From: Propionibacteriaceae bacterium
Lineage (GTDB): Bacteria > Actinomycetota > Actinomycetes > Propionibacteriales > Propionibacteriaceae
Assembly (NCBI GenBank): GCA_025965155.1
Contig: JAOPXN010000111.1
Span: 16,040 to 80,039, forward strand
Reading direction: 5' to 3'
DNA: 64,000 bases
A program made the position numbers and the translations under genes. Below are positions 27,775-36,255 of the stretch, one piece after another. Each line of letters starts with the position of its first letter. Position 1 is the first letter of the stretch. A model generated the notes under the pieces. It did not search any database. It saw only the letters and a list, made by a program, of their open reading frames with translations, and was not told the origin of the DNA.

Positions 27775-28623
27775 ATGGGGGTTCAGCTGGCTAAGCATCT
27801 GATGGAGCTGATGCCGGAGTTCCGGGTGGCACCGACCACTAAGCGGATCCGGGCCCGGCTGGGGGGCCAGCAGGTGCTGGACACGACCGATGCCCTTCTG
27901 GTCTGGGAGCCGCACCGAATCGTGCCGGTCTACGCGGTGCCCCACGACGACCTGACCGCCACGCTCAGCGTCGACGCGCCTCCACCCCGAGAGCCCGGCC
28001 GGCTCCCCCCGGTCCTCGGTCCGGAGAAGTTCGCTGTACACACCAGCCCCGGCGAGTCCTTCACAGTCAGCGCTGGAGGGCAGGTACGGCCAGCCGCCGC
28101 CTTTGCGCCAACCGACCCTGCCGCGGGTGGCCGGATCTGTCTTGACTTCACCGCCTTCGACGAGTGGCTGGAGGAGGATGAGCCCGCCTTCGGCCATCCG
28201 CATGACCCGTTCCACCGGATCGACATCCTGCCCAGCTCCCGGCACGTGACTGTGTCCCTGGACGGTGTCCAGCTGGCCGACTCACGACGTCCGACCGCGC
28301 TGTACGAGACGCACCTGCCGGTCCGCTGGTATCTCCCGCCCGAGGATGTCCGGACCGACCTGATGGAGCCGTCGCACACCCATACTGTCTGCGCGTACAA
28401 GGGCACCGCCTCCTATCACTCCTACGACGGGGCGGCCGGCGCCGAGGCCGGCACCGACCTGGTCTGGACCTATCCCGATCCGCTGCCCGAGGCGTCCCGG
28501 GTCGCCGGACTGATCTGCTTCTTCTCCGAACGGGTGGACATCACCGTGGATGGTGAGCTGCAGCCGCGTCCGCAGACACTCTGGTCACGCTCAGAACCTG
28601 AAGCGGACCAACCCGAGCCCTGA
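27775..28623 (+). CDS. Tandem DUF427-domain protein
   Basis: 282 aa from ATG at 27775. Two copies of the DUF427 fold: the first around IRARLGGQQVLDTTDALLVWEPHRIVPVYAVP, the second around HVTVSLDGVQLADSRRPTALYETHLPVRWYLPPEDVRTDLMEPSHTHT followed by CAYKGTASYHSY. Members are widespread in actinobacteria without assigned function. It is convergent with the GMC oxidoreductase gene; the stop codon lies in a three-copy 16-nt repeat. Not part of the mycobacterial gene order. Confidence 0.88.
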   Translation: MGVQLAKHLMELMPEFRVAPTTKRIRARLGGQQVLDTTDALLVWEPHRIVPVYAVPHDDLTATLSVDAPPPREPGRLPPVLGPEKFAVHTSPGESFTVSAGGQVRPAAAFAPTDPAAGGRICLDFTAFDEWLEEDEPAFGHPHDPFHRIDILPSSRHVTVSLDGVQLADSRRPTALYETHLPVRWYLPPEDVRTDLMEPSHTHTVCAYKGTASYHSYDGAAGAEAGTDLVWTYPDPLPEASRVAGLICFFSERVDITVDGELQPRPQTLWSRSEPEADQPEP

Positions 28624-28656
28624 TCAACCCGAGCCCTGATCAACCCGAGCCCTGAT
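28609..28656. repeat. Three-copy 16-nt tandem repeat between convergent stops
   Basis: CAACCCGAGCCCTGAT occurs at 28609-28624, 28625-28640 and 28641-28656. Each junction creates the palindrome TGATCA, which reads as a TGA stop on both strands. The first TGA ends the DUF427 gene and the last TGATCA contains the stop of the GMC oxidoreductase on the minus strand. Confidence 0.95.
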
Positions 28657-30743
28657 CAACACGGCCCCACGAACGCGTCCATCACCCTGAACGAGTTGGC
28701 GAAGATGGTCAGTACCGGGTTCACGCCGCCGTTCGTGACGTGGGTCGACCCGTCAACGATCCGCAGGTTGTCGTGGCCCCAGACGCGTCCCAGCGGGTCG
28801 GTGACCGAGGTCGCCGGATCGGCGCCCATCCGCGCCGTCCCTGCCTGGTGCTGCCCGCTGCTCGGTCCGGCATCGCGGCTCCGGACCGAGGCCATCACGA
28901 CCTCGCCGGCTCCGCTCGCCCGCAGCCACTCGGCTGCGCGGGCACTCAGGAACGCCTGGGTCCGCTCGTCCTCGCGGTGATGGGAGCCGCTCAGCTGGAC
29001 GACCGGCATCCCAAACCGGTCCCGCACGGCCGGGTCCAGCCGTACCCGTGACTCCGCCGAGGTCACTTCCTGCACCGGACCGACGACCCGCTGCATCCGT
29101 GGCAGCAGCCGGCGCAGCTCCTGCTTGGCCTTCAGCCCGTGCCGACCGAGCAGCCCGGCGCCGACCAGATAGCTCTGGGTGCCGACGGGCGTCGGAACGA
29201 ACTCATTAGCTAGCATGCCCCCGCTGACGATGCCGGGGTTGTGGTGCCGGAAGTCGTTGGTGGCGATCACCGGGCCCGGTCCGACCTGGTCGTTGACCGG
29301 TTCGTCGAAGATGCCGAGGGCGCCCGCATAGACGTGGCCCTGCAGGTGACGACCGACCTGGTCGGTGTTGTTGCCTAGCCCGTTGGGCTCACCGGGGTGA
29401 GCGCTGTGCAGCAGCAGTCGCGCCGTCTCGGTCGCCCCGCCCGACAGGACCACCTCCTCGGCCAGCACCTGCGACCGCCAGATCCGTCCGTTGCGCTCAC
29501 CTACCAGCAGCACGCCGGACACCCGTCCGGCCGGGTCCACGATGACGCGTTCAACCTGCGTTTCGAGAAGCAGGCTCAGCCGCCCGGTCGCCGCAGCCCT
29601 GGCGATCACCGTGTTGTGCGATCCGTTCTTGGCCTCGATCGGGCACGCGAACCCGACACATTGACTGCAGCGTGCGCACGCTGGGCGCCCCAGATAGTCC
29701 TTGGTGTTGATCGCCAACGGCACCGACAGGGTCTGCCAACCGAGGCTGCGCGCCCCCGCGGCCAACAGCTGTCCCGGAGCGGTCAACGGCATCGGCGGCA
29801 TCGGGTAGTCCCGTGAGCGGTGCGCCAAGGCGCGGTCGCCGGCAGTGCTCCCGCTGACCCCGATCTCCCACTCCGCCTGGCTGTAGTAGGGCTCCAGCTC
29901 GGCATAGTCGATCGGCCAGTCGGCCAGCGCGCTGCCGTCCGGCACGCCGTACGTGGTTGCCATCGTGAAGTCCTCGGGCGAGAACCGCCAGGCCTGGGCA
30001 CCGTAGATCCGCGTCCCGCCACCGAGCGTGTTGGCGTTGCTGCCCCAGCGGGGGTCGCTGGCTTCGAGCACCACCGTCCGTTCGCCGACCAGCAGCGTAC
30101 GCGGGTTGCCGGGCGACGACACAAGGGTGCGGTGGTCGAAGCCGATGTCGGTCCGCGCGTTCCGAAGATGATCTTGGGCCAGCTCCGCGGTGGGCGGGTA
30201 CGACCCTCGCTCGATCATCAGCACCGTCCGACCGGACTCCGTCAGCCGGCACGCAGCCACGCCACCACCGGCCCCGGACCCGATCACAACGGCGTCATAC
30301 CGTTCCAGCAGCCCTCCTGGACCGACGAAGGCACCGGCCGGCAGCTGCGGCACCACCACGTCGGGCCAGCCCGGCGCCGGGTTCGGATCCCAGCCCAACA
30401 TCCGCCAGGAAACCGCGTCGTTGTTGCCGCCGTTGCCGGGGTCGGCGTAGTAGCCGTGGTTCACCAGGGCGACGAACCAGCCCACGACCTGATCATCGGC
30501 CAACCCGTCCAGCAGATGCTGCTGCTGAGCCGCGTCCAGGTCGGCGAATGGCCGCGCGTACGCATCTGCCGCGGCAGTATCCACTATCTGCAGGACCTCC
30601 AGCAGCCGAGGTGTCCAGGCGGCCTTCTCCGCACCGAGAATCCGATCAAGGAACACCTCGCCGCCGGCCTGGGACGCTGACGGGTAGTCGTCGGCTGGGA
30701 TGATCGCGTCGATCAGGGCTGTCAGAGTTCGGCGTTGACCCAC
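28656..30743 (-). CDS. Gluconate-2-dehydrogenase-subunit-3-like / GMC oxidoreductase fusion
   Basis: 695 aa from GTG at 30743, three bases after the GH13 stop. Residues 1-140 resemble the gluconate 2-dehydrogenase small subunit (LTALIDAIIPADD, FVALVNHGYYADPGNGGNN), normally a separate gene. From about 145 a GMC flavoenzyme follows: FAD-binding YDAVVIGSGAGGGVAA, GGGTRIYGAQAWRF, a cysteine-rich patch CARCSQCVGFAC, and the C-terminal QHQAGTARMG and DGSTHVTNGGVNPVLTI with the catalytic His/Asn region. It probably oxidises a sugar or polyol. No twin-arginine signal is visible, unlike many periplasmic relatives, so it is predicted cytoplasmic. Last gene of the nth operon. Confidence 0.85.
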   Translation of the reverse strand: MGQRRTLTALIDAIIPADDYPSASQAGGEVFLDRILGAEKAAWTPRLLEVLQIVDTAAADAYARPFADLDAAQQQHLLDGLADDQVVGWFVALVNHGYYADPGNGGNNDAVSWRMLGWDPNPAPGWPDVVVPQLPAGAFVGPGGLLERYDAVVIGSGAGGGVAACRLTESGRTVLMIERGSYPPTAELAQDHLRNARTDIGFDHRTLVSSPGNPRTLLVGERTVVLEASDPRWGSNANTLGGGTRIYGAQAWRFSPEDFTMATTYGVPDGSALADWPIDYAELEPYYSQAEWEIGVSGSTAGDRALAHRSRDYPMPPMPLTAPGQLLAAGARSLGWQTLSVPLAINTKDYLGRPACARCSQCVGFACPIEAKNGSHNTVIARAAATGRLSLLLETQVERVIVDPAGRVSGVLLVGERNGRIWRSQVLAEEVVLSGGATETARLLLHSAHPGEPNGLGNNTDQVGRHLQGHVYAGALGIFDEPVNDQVGPGPVIATNDFRHHNPGIVSGGMLANEFVPTPVGTQSYLVGAGLLGRHGLKAKQELRRLLPRMQRVVGPVQEVTSAESRVRLDPAVRDRFGMPVVQLSGSHHREDERTQAFLSARAAEWLRASGAGEVVMASVRSRDAGPSSGQHQAGTARMGADPATSVTDPLGRVWGHDNLRIVDGSTHVTNGGVNPVLTIFANSFRVMDAFVGPC

Positions 30744-30746
30744 CCG

Positions 30747-32471
30747 TCAGCCCGCTTCTGACAACAGCAGAACCCGGGACTCCCACGGCTGCAAGGGTCC
30801 GGAGGCGGCCGCATGGGTTGAGATCAACAGCTCGGCACCGGCCACGTTCGGCAGGGCGTCCGGGGAGTCCGCCGGCTCCGACGACATGTTGGCCACCACC
30901 AGAAGCACCTGCCCGTCCCAGGTACGAGTGAAGGCGAAGATCTGCTCGTGCTCGGGCAGCAGCAGCTCGTAGTGCCCCTCTACCACGACCGGCAGGTCCC
31001 GCCGCAGCTTGATCAACTTCTTGTAGTGGTGGAACACCGAGTCGGGATCGGCGACGGCCGACGCCGCGTTGACTGTCACGTAGTTGGGGTTCACCGTCAG
31101 CCACGGGATGCCCTGGGTGAACCCGGCCTGGTGCGAGTCATCCCATTGAACCGGGGTGCGCGCGTTGTCGCGGCTCTTCACCGAGAGCGACAGCAGCACG
31201 TCCTCGGCCAGCTGGCCGAGGCTGAGGGCGGACTTGTAGTGGTTGACCGACTCGAGATCTTGGTAGTGCCCGATCTCGGTGAAGTAGCTGTTGGTCATGC
31301 CGAACTCTTCACCCTGGTAGACGTACGGCGTCCCCTTGTGCATGTGCAGGACCGTGCCGAGCGTCTTGGCCGAGTTCACCCGGTGCTCGGCGCTGTCGTC
31401 GCCGAAGCGGGACACTGCCCGCGGTTGATCATGGTTGTTCCAGTACAGCGAGTTCCAGCCAACCTCAGCCAGGCCCGTCTGCCAGCCGTTCAGATTCGCC
31501 TTCAGCACCGGAAGCGGAAGATCCTGCAGGTCCCACTTGGCGCCGCCTTCGACCTGGTCGAGGCTGACGTGCTCGAAGGTGAACACCATGTTGAGCTCTT
31601 GGCGGGCCGGGTCGGTCACCTGCCGGGCCAGTTCCACCGTGGCACCGGGCATCTCACCGACCGTGATCAAGTTCTGGCCCGCGAGCACCTCCTGGTGCAT
31701 CTCGTTCAAGAACTCGTGCAGCCGTGGGCCGTTGGCCACCGCTCCAAACGCCGGTGCGTACGGCCGACCCGGGATCGGCGGTTCGTCCTCCAGTCCGGGC
31801 CGCTTGGAGATGAGGTTGATCACGTCCATCCGGAAGCCGTCGACGCCGCGGTCGACCCACCAGTTCATCATCTCGTAGACGGCCGCGCGCACCTCCGGGT
31901 TCTCCCAGTTAAGGTCGGGCTGCTTGCGGCTGAACAGGTGCAGGAAGTACTCACCACTCGGTTCGTCGTACTCCCAGGCCGACCCCGAGAAGGCGGACTC
32001 CCAGTTGGTTGGTTCGGCTCCCGTGGTGCCGGGCTCGTGCCCGGGACGCGCGGGCCGCCACCAGTACCAGTCCCGCTTCGGGGACTCCTTGCGCCGCGAC
32101 TCGATGAACCAGGCATGCTCGTCGGAGGTGTGGTTGACGACCAGGTCCATCACCAGCTTCATGCCCCGCTGGTGCGCCCCCGCGATCAAGGCGTCCAGGT
32201 CCTGCAGTGTGCCGAAGGTGGGGTCGACGTCTCGGTAGTCACTGATGTCGTAACCGTTGTCGTCCTGCGGTGAGCGGTAGACCGGGGACAGCCAGATCAC
32301 GTCGACCCCGAGCTCTGCCAGGTAGTCCAGCTTGGTGGTGATGCCTGGGATGTCGCCCATACCATCGCCGTTACTGTCGGCGAAGGATCGCGGATAGATC
32401 TGGTAGACCACCGAGGACTTCCACCAGTTGTCGGGTCGGGAGCTCTCTGATTGCACCAGGTCAGCGGTCAC
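30747..32471 (-). CDS. GH13 alpha-glucosidase, oligo-1,6-glucosidase type
   Basis: 574 aa. (beta/alpha)8 barrel enzyme of GH13: VYQIYPRSFADSNGDGMGD at the N-terminus, DLVVNHTS (region I), GFRMDVIN (region II, nucleophile D216), TVGEMPG (general acid E273), and NNHDQPR (stabiliser D348). Val directly after the nucleophile Asp is the known marker of alpha-1,6-preferring enzymes (alpha-1,4 enzymes have Thr or Ala). Cytoplasmic, no signal peptide. Start overlaps the HD-domain gene stop by ATGA. It likely cleaves isomalto-oligosaccharides or similar glucosides to glucose, which the downstream oxidoreductase might oxidise. Confidence 0.93.
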   Translation of the reverse strand: MTADLVQSESSRPDNWWKSSVVYQIYPRSFADSNGDGMGDIPGITTKLDYLAELGVDVIWLSPVYRSPQDDNGYDISDYRDVDPTFGTLQDLDALIAGAHQRGMKLVMDLVVNHTSDEHAWFIESRRKESPKRDWYWWRPARPGHEPGTTGAEPTNWESAFSGSAWEYDEPSGEYFLHLFSRKQPDLNWENPEVRAAVYEMMNWWVDRGVDGFRMDVINLISKRPGLEDEPPIPGRPYAPAFGAVANGPRLHEFLNEMHQEVLAGQNLITVGEMPGATVELARQVTDPARQELNMVFTFEHVSLDQVEGGAKWDLQDLPLPVLKANLNGWQTGLAEVGWNSLYWNNHDQPRAVSRFGDDSAEHRVNSAKTLGTVLHMHKGTPYVYQGEEFGMTNSYFTEIGHYQDLESVNHYKSALSLGQLAEDVLLSLSVKSRDNARTPVQWDDSHQAGFTQGIPWLTVNPNYVTVNAASAVADPDSVFHHYKKLIKLRRDLPVVVEGHYELLLPEHEQIFAFTRTWDGQVLLVVANMSSEPADSPDALPNVAGAELLISTHAAASGPLQPWESRVLLLSEAG

Positions 32472-33121
32472 GAGCGGAATCCTTCCAGATCGATGCCCAG
32501 TTGGTCAGCCAGCGACTCGCATTCTTTCGTCAGGTTCGCGTGCGCCGCCGCGGTCAGCCGTCGACCCTTGGTCGTCCGGAAGATGTCGGTCTCCAGCAGC
32601 GGCATCAACACGTTCAGCCGAGCTTCGGCGAACTCGTCGGCCGGAACGTGCGCGTACTCGGCCCGGATCGCTTCGCTGTAGCGTCGGTAGCCCTCCGGCG
32701 ACGAACCTAGGATCGCCAGATCCGCGTCGCAGAGCAGCGACCCGTTCTTGTCACCCGGCGGCGGCATGTGGGTGGCAGTAAGCCGCACCATCCTGGTGAC
32801 CTCGTTGATGTCTTCCTGGTCCATGCCTGCGTCGATCAGCGAGCGTACGGCGAGCCGGGCGGAGGCTTCCTCGTTGGTGAGCTCGCGGGCCGGGATGGCG
32901 TACACGGCGTCGTGAAACCAGGCCGCCAGGCGGATCAGGAACAAGTCATTGCCAGAGACGGCAAACTCGTCGATCCGGTCCAGGACGAAGGCCAGGTGGT
33001 CGACCGTGTGATAGCGCCGCTGTGGCTCGGAGTAGCGGCGGATCAACGACTCGCCGAGCTCAGCCTGGTTCGGCAACAGCTTGTTCCAGGCGTCGAGCAG
33101 CTTGCTGGCGTCAGTGACCAT
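32468..33121 (-). CDS. HD-domain metal-dependent phosphohydrolase-like protein
   Basis: 217 aa from ATG at 33121 with GGAGG five bases upstream. HD signature residues: RRYHTVDHLAFVLD, then WFHDAVY (His-Asp), THMPP, and CDADLAILG. This is the predicted metal-dependent phosphohydrolase subfamily often labelled N-methyl-D-aspartate receptor NMDAR2C-like in databases. The natural substrate is unknown. It overlaps both neighbours (11 bp with the nudix gene, 4 bp with GH13), so it is within the operon. Confidence 0.88.
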   Translation of the reverse strand: MVTDASKLLDAWNKLLPNQAELGESLIRRYSEPQRRYHTVDHLAFVLDRIDEFAVSGNDLFLIRLAAWFHDAVYAIPARELTNEEASARLAVRSLIDAGMDQEDINEVTRMVRLTATHMPPPGDKNGSLLCDADLAILGSSPEGYRRYSEAIRAEYAHVPADEFAEARLNVLMPLLETDIFRTTKGRRLTAAAHANLTKECESLADQLGIDLEGFRS

Positions 33122-33827
33122 CGGGTCCTCCTGTGTCACGTCCCGCCCGCACGGACGAGGTGCGGGCCGAACGCCGGTCGGTGAGGTAGCGGGCAGGGAT
33201 TTCAATCTGGCGTGTGGCGTCCCACGGTCGTTGCCAGCCGGCCAAGTCGAGTACACCGTCGACCAGGTGGGCCGTCAGGCCCCAGATCAGATGATCGGCG
33301 ACTTCGAACGCCGGCCCGGTGTAACCCGAGGGATGTCGAACACTGACCCTATGGGCCGGGTCGGTCAGGTCCTCCACCGGGACCACCAGCAACGACGCCA
33401 CCTCACGCAGGTCCGCTACGGCCACCGGGCTGGGTGTCCGCCACCAGCCCACCACAGCGGTCACGTCGAACCCGCTGACGGCCACGTGAGCTGGGGCCAG
33501 CGAGCCGAGAACCTCGATCCCGGTCCGGTCCACGCCGGTCTCCTCGTACGCCTCGCGGAGCGCGGTGGCGGCGATATCGGCGTCCTCAGGATCCGCAGCG
33601 CCGCCCGGTAGCGCGATCTGGCCGGCATGGGTCCGCATCGTGTGCGCCCGCTCGATGAACAACATCTCCGGGCCTCGTGCTCCATCCCCGATCAGCGCCA
33701 GCACGCCGGCCGCTCGGCCCCCCACACCCGGCCGGGTTGCCACCACCCGGCTCCGGCTTGCGGCGTCCTTCAGCGAAACCGCGAGCGGACGGAGCCACCC
33801 GGGAAGGTCGGCGAGGGTGCTGCTCAC
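33111..33827 (-). CDS. NUDIX hydrolase, CoA pyrophosphatase type (Rv3672c-like)
   Basis: 238 aa from GTG at 33827, overlapping the thioredoxin-like gene stop (GTGA). The segment ERAHTMRTHAGQIALPGG is the CoA-pyrophosphatase (NudL/YeaB) signature preceding the Nudix box GGAADPEDADIAATALREA then YEETGV, with the metal-binding REAYEE. Predicted to hydrolyse CoA or acyl-CoA to phosphopantetheine and 3',5'-ADP. Same order nth-tlpA-nudix as Rv3674c-Rv3673c-Rv3672c. Confidence 0.92.
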   Translation of the reverse strand: MSSTLADLPGWLRPLAVSLKDAASRSRVVATRPGVGGRAAGVLALIGDGARGPEMLFIERAHTMRTHAGQIALPGGAADPEDADIAATALREAYEETGVDRTGIEVLGSLAPAHVAVSGFDVTAVVGWWRTPSPVAVADLREVASLLVVPVEDLTDPAHRVSVRHPSGYTGPAFEVADHLIWGLTAHLVDGVLDLAGWQRPWDATRQIEIPARYLTDRRSARTSSVRAGRDTGGPDGH

Positions 33828-34492
33828 AGCGCGACCCCGAGATGCTCCTGCAGCAGCTCACGGATCTCATCGGCTGACTGGAAGGGTCCGGCATGACGGT
33901 AAACAATCCGGCCGTTAGCGTCGACCAGCAGGGTCTGCGGGATGGCGGACAGCTGAAGCGGTGCGGAGATGGCCTTGTCCTCGTCGACCACCTGCGGGTA
34001 CTTCCAGGAAGCGACCTCGGCGAAGTCGATCGCCAGTTCCGGTCGTGGGTCGTTGAAGTCGACACCCATGATAAGCAGACCGCTGTGGTCGGTGCCGGCA
34101 ATCTCCGACAGGAACGGAGCCTCTTTCCGGCACGGCTCACACCACTGGGCCCAGACGTTGATCAGCATCGGACGGCCGCGCAGACCCGCCAGCCGGACCG
34201 GTGTGCCGCCACCTAGGCAGGGCAGGACAACGTTGGGCAGGCCTTTGTCCACCGGAGCGAAGGTGGCTGCGGAGTCCGGACAGTCGGCGATCCCGGCCGC
34301 CTTCTTCCGGGCGGACAGATCGACGGGTGTGCCGCCACCCGCCGGCTCGGCTGACCCCGGGGCGCCTCCGATCCCCGTCGCTGACGGAGGATAGCTGCCG
34401 GTCGGGTCACGGGTGACGTCCGGCGCTTGGCTGCACCCGGCGGCCACCATCAGGGCCACCGCCACGGCGATGACCGGGCTCCGGGCTCTCAT
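33824..34492 (-). CDS. TlpA-like thioredoxin-fold lipoprotein (Rv3673c-like)
   Basis: 222 aa from ATG at 34492. Lipoprotein signal [20 protein letters not shown] ends in a lipobox (VAAGC), so it is exported and lipid-anchored outside. After a Gly/Pro linker comes a TlpA/ResA-type thioredoxin domain with the active site [12 protein letters not shown], then VDFND and cis-Pro [10 protein letters not shown] second Cys pair (IADCPDSA ... VLPCLGG) sits before the fold, as in mycobacterial relatives. It is a thiol-disulfide oxidoreductase, possibly for cytochrome c maturation or envelope proteins. An extended start at 34561 would bury the signal peptide and was rejected. Confidence 0.92.
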   Translation of the reverse strand: MRARSPVIAVAVALMVAAGCSQAPDVTRDPTGSYPPSATGIGGAPGSAEPAGGGTPVDLSARKKAAGIADCPDSAATFAPVDKGLPNVVLPCLGGGTPVRLAGLRGRPMLINVWAQWCEPCRKEAPFLSEIAGTDHSGLLIMGVDFNDPRPELAIDFAEVASWKYPQVVDEDKAISAPLQLSAIPQTLLVDANGRIVYRHAGPFQSADEIRELLQEHLGVAL

Positions 34493-35331
34493 CCCCGTGG
34501 CTCGCGGACCAGCTTCGCTGCCTTGACCGGGTCGGTCTCCCCTTCCCCGAAAGAGGGGCACCAGCGCGCCACCGGGCAGGCGCCACAGGCGGGGTTGCGG
34601 GCATGACAGCGGCGGCGGCCGTGCCAGATCAGGTTCTGACTCATCTGCGTCCAGTCACGCCGCGGGAACAACGTCGCAACCTCGGCCTCGACCTTCACCG
34701 GGTCGGTCGAGCGGGTCCAGCCGAACCGGACGGCCAGTCTGCCGAAGTGGGTGTCGACGGTGATCCCGGGCACGCCGAAGGCGTTGCCAAGGACGACATT
34801 GGCTGTCTTGCGCCCGACGCCGGGCAAGGTCACCAGCTGGTCCAGCTTGGCGGGCACCTCGCCGTCGAACCGCTCCACCAGGGCCGCTCCGAGCTTCAGC
34901 AAGGTGTCCGTCTTGGCGCGGAAAAAGCCGGTCGGGGTGATCAACGCCTCCAGCTCCGCCCGGTCCGCGGCGGCGTAGGCGGCGGCGTCGGGGTAGCGGG
35001 CGAAGAGCACCGGAGTGATCGAGTTGACTCGTTTGTCGGTCGACTGGGCCGACAAGATGGTCGCGACCAGCAGTTCCAGCGGGTTGCTGAAGTCGAGCTC
35101 GCACTCTGCGTCCGGGTACGTCTGGGCCAGCCCCCTGTTGATGGTCCGGGCACGGCGGACCAGCGCGGTCCGGCTCTTGTCCATACTCGATGGGAGTACG
35201 TCGGGGCTCGATGGGAGTAGGTCGATGCCTGCTGGAACCACATCCGTGTTGGTCGGTAGAACGGCGGGCGAAACGGGTGACGTGGTCGCCGCGGAGGTCT
35301 CGACGGGCTGGGCCGCCGGGGTCGTCGTCAT
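34489..35331 (-). CDS. nth: Endonuclease III, DNA glycosylase/AP lyase
   Basis: 280 aa from ATG at 35331; an ATG at 35184 gives 231 aa, nearer the usual length, and everything before it is low-complexity and includes a 21-nt duplication. HhH motif [17 protein letters not shown] with the catalytic Lys, then [11 protein letters not shown] with the catalytic Asp, and the C-terminal [4Fe-4S] loop C-x6-C-x2-C-x5-C ([17 protein letters not shown]). Removes oxidised pyrimidines in base excision repair. First gene of a six-gene overlapping operon. Confidence 0.95.
   Translation of the reverse strand: MTTTPAAQPVETSAATTSPVSPAVLPTNTDVVPAGIDLLPSSPDVLPSSMDKSRTALVRRARTINRGLAQTYPDAECELDFSNPLELLVATILSAQSTDKRVNSITPVLFARYPDAAAYAAADRAELEALITPTGFFRAKTDTLLKLGAALVERFDGEVPAKLDQLVTLPGVGRKTANVVLGNAFGVPGITVDTHFGRLAVRFGWTRSTDPVKVEAEVATLFPRRDWTQMSQNLIWHGRRRCHARNPACGACPVARWCPSFGEGETDPVKAAKLVREPRG
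35186..35219. repeat. 21-nt-period duplication at the 5' end of nth
   Basis: CTCGATGGGAGTA at 35186-35198 and 35207-35219. It lies immediately upstream (minus sense) of the alternative nth start at 35184 and encodes LPSS-type repeats if the longer start is used. Confidence 0.85.
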
Positions 35332-35484
35332 GCCAAGCAGCCTACGTCGTATCGCTGACGGCCTCGGGGAGACGGCCGAGGCCGCTCAGCGGGCTGCCGA
35401 ACGGGCTCCGTTGGTGATTTGCGCCACACGGGACGATTCAACGGTAGCCTTACCTAGCGTCAGAGTTGCTGAGCAGGAGGTCGC

Positions 35485-36162
35485 GTGGATCCCGAAGTCT
35501 TGAAGCAAGCCCCGTTGTTCGCGGGTCTTGAGGATGAGGCCGCCTCGGCACTGTCGGACGCGATGGGCACCGTCAAGCTCAATCGGGGCGAGGTGCTCTT
35601 CCACGAAGGTGACACCGAGGACAGGCTGTACGTCGTCATCACCGGCAAGATCAAGCTCGGCCGGAGCGGGTCGGCGGGCCGGGAGAACCTGCTGGCGGTG
35701 CTCGGGCCGGGTCAGATGTTCGGGGAGCTGTCGGTGTTCGATCCGGGGCCGCGGTCGACCACCGCCACGGCCGTGACCGCATGCGAGCTGCGCACGCTCG
35801 AGCATGACGAGCTCACCGGCTGGCTGACCGGACGGCCGGAGGTCGCCCGCGGGCTCCTCGGCCAGCTGGCGGCACGGTTGCGCCGAGCTAACGATGTCGT
35901 TGCGGACCTGGTGTTCTCCGACGTCCCGGGACGCGTTGCCAAGGCGCTGCTGGACCTGGCCAAGCGCTTCGGCGACACCCGTGAGGACGGCATCCACGTC
36001 CACCACGACCTGACTCAGGAGGAGCTCGCCCAACTGGTCGGCGCCTCGCGCGAGACTGTGAACAAGGCACTGGCCGACTTCGCCGCCCGCGGCTGGATCA
36101 GGCTGGAACCGCGCTCGGTCACCCTGATCGACATCGAGCGAGTCGAGCGACGCGCTCGCTGA
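35485..36162 (+). CDS. crp: Crp/Fnr-family cAMP-type transcription regulator (Rv3676-like)
   Basis: 225 aa from GTG at 35485 after AGGAGG. cNMP-binding domain with GEVLFHEGDTEDRLYVVITGKIKLGR and MFGELSVFDPGPRSTTATA (phosphate-binding cassette with Arg and Thr), then the Crp-type HTH TQEELAQLVGASRETVNKAL. The sequence and the context nth-crp are very like mycobacterial Crp. It is a global regulator; no clear TGTGA-N6-TCACA site was found before acs or actP in this window. Its stop sits in a duplicated 27-nt-period unit. Confidence 0.95.
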   Translation: MDPEVLKQAPLFAGLEDEAASALSDAMGTVKLNRGEVLFHEGDTEDRLYVVITGKIKLGRSGSAGRENLLAVLGPGQMFGELSVFDPGPRSTTATAVTACELRTLEHDELTGWLTGRPEVARGLLGQLAARLRRANDVVADLVFSDVPGRVAKALLDLAKRFGDTREDGIHVHHDLTQEELAQLVGASRETVNKALADFAARGWIRLEPRSVTLIDIERVERRAR

Positions 36163-36187
36163 TTTGTCAGGGAGCGACGCGCTCGCT
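36145..36187. repeat. Duplicated unit spanning the crp stop
   Basis: GAGCGACGCGCTCGCT occurs at 36145-36160 and 36172-36187 (27-nt period). The first copy encodes the last Crp residues and runs into the TGA (36160-36162). Confidence 0.9.
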
Positions 36188-36203
36188 AACTTCACCAAAC
36201 GAC

Positions 36204-36232
36204 GAAGAGCCCTCCAGGTGGAGGGGCTCTTC
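36204..36232. terminator. Bidirectional terminator between crp and htrA-like genes
   Basis: GAAGAGCCCTCCA / TGGAGGGGCTCTTC arms around a 2-nt loop, one bulged base. It lies between two convergent genes and can serve both. Confidence 0.9.
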
Positions 36233-36255
36233 GCCGCCGGGGGGACTTGGAACGC

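Noticed and set aside
30948..32273. 441-codon plus-strand frame opposite the GH13 gene
   Set aside because: Antisense of a gene with all GH13 catalytic motifs intact.
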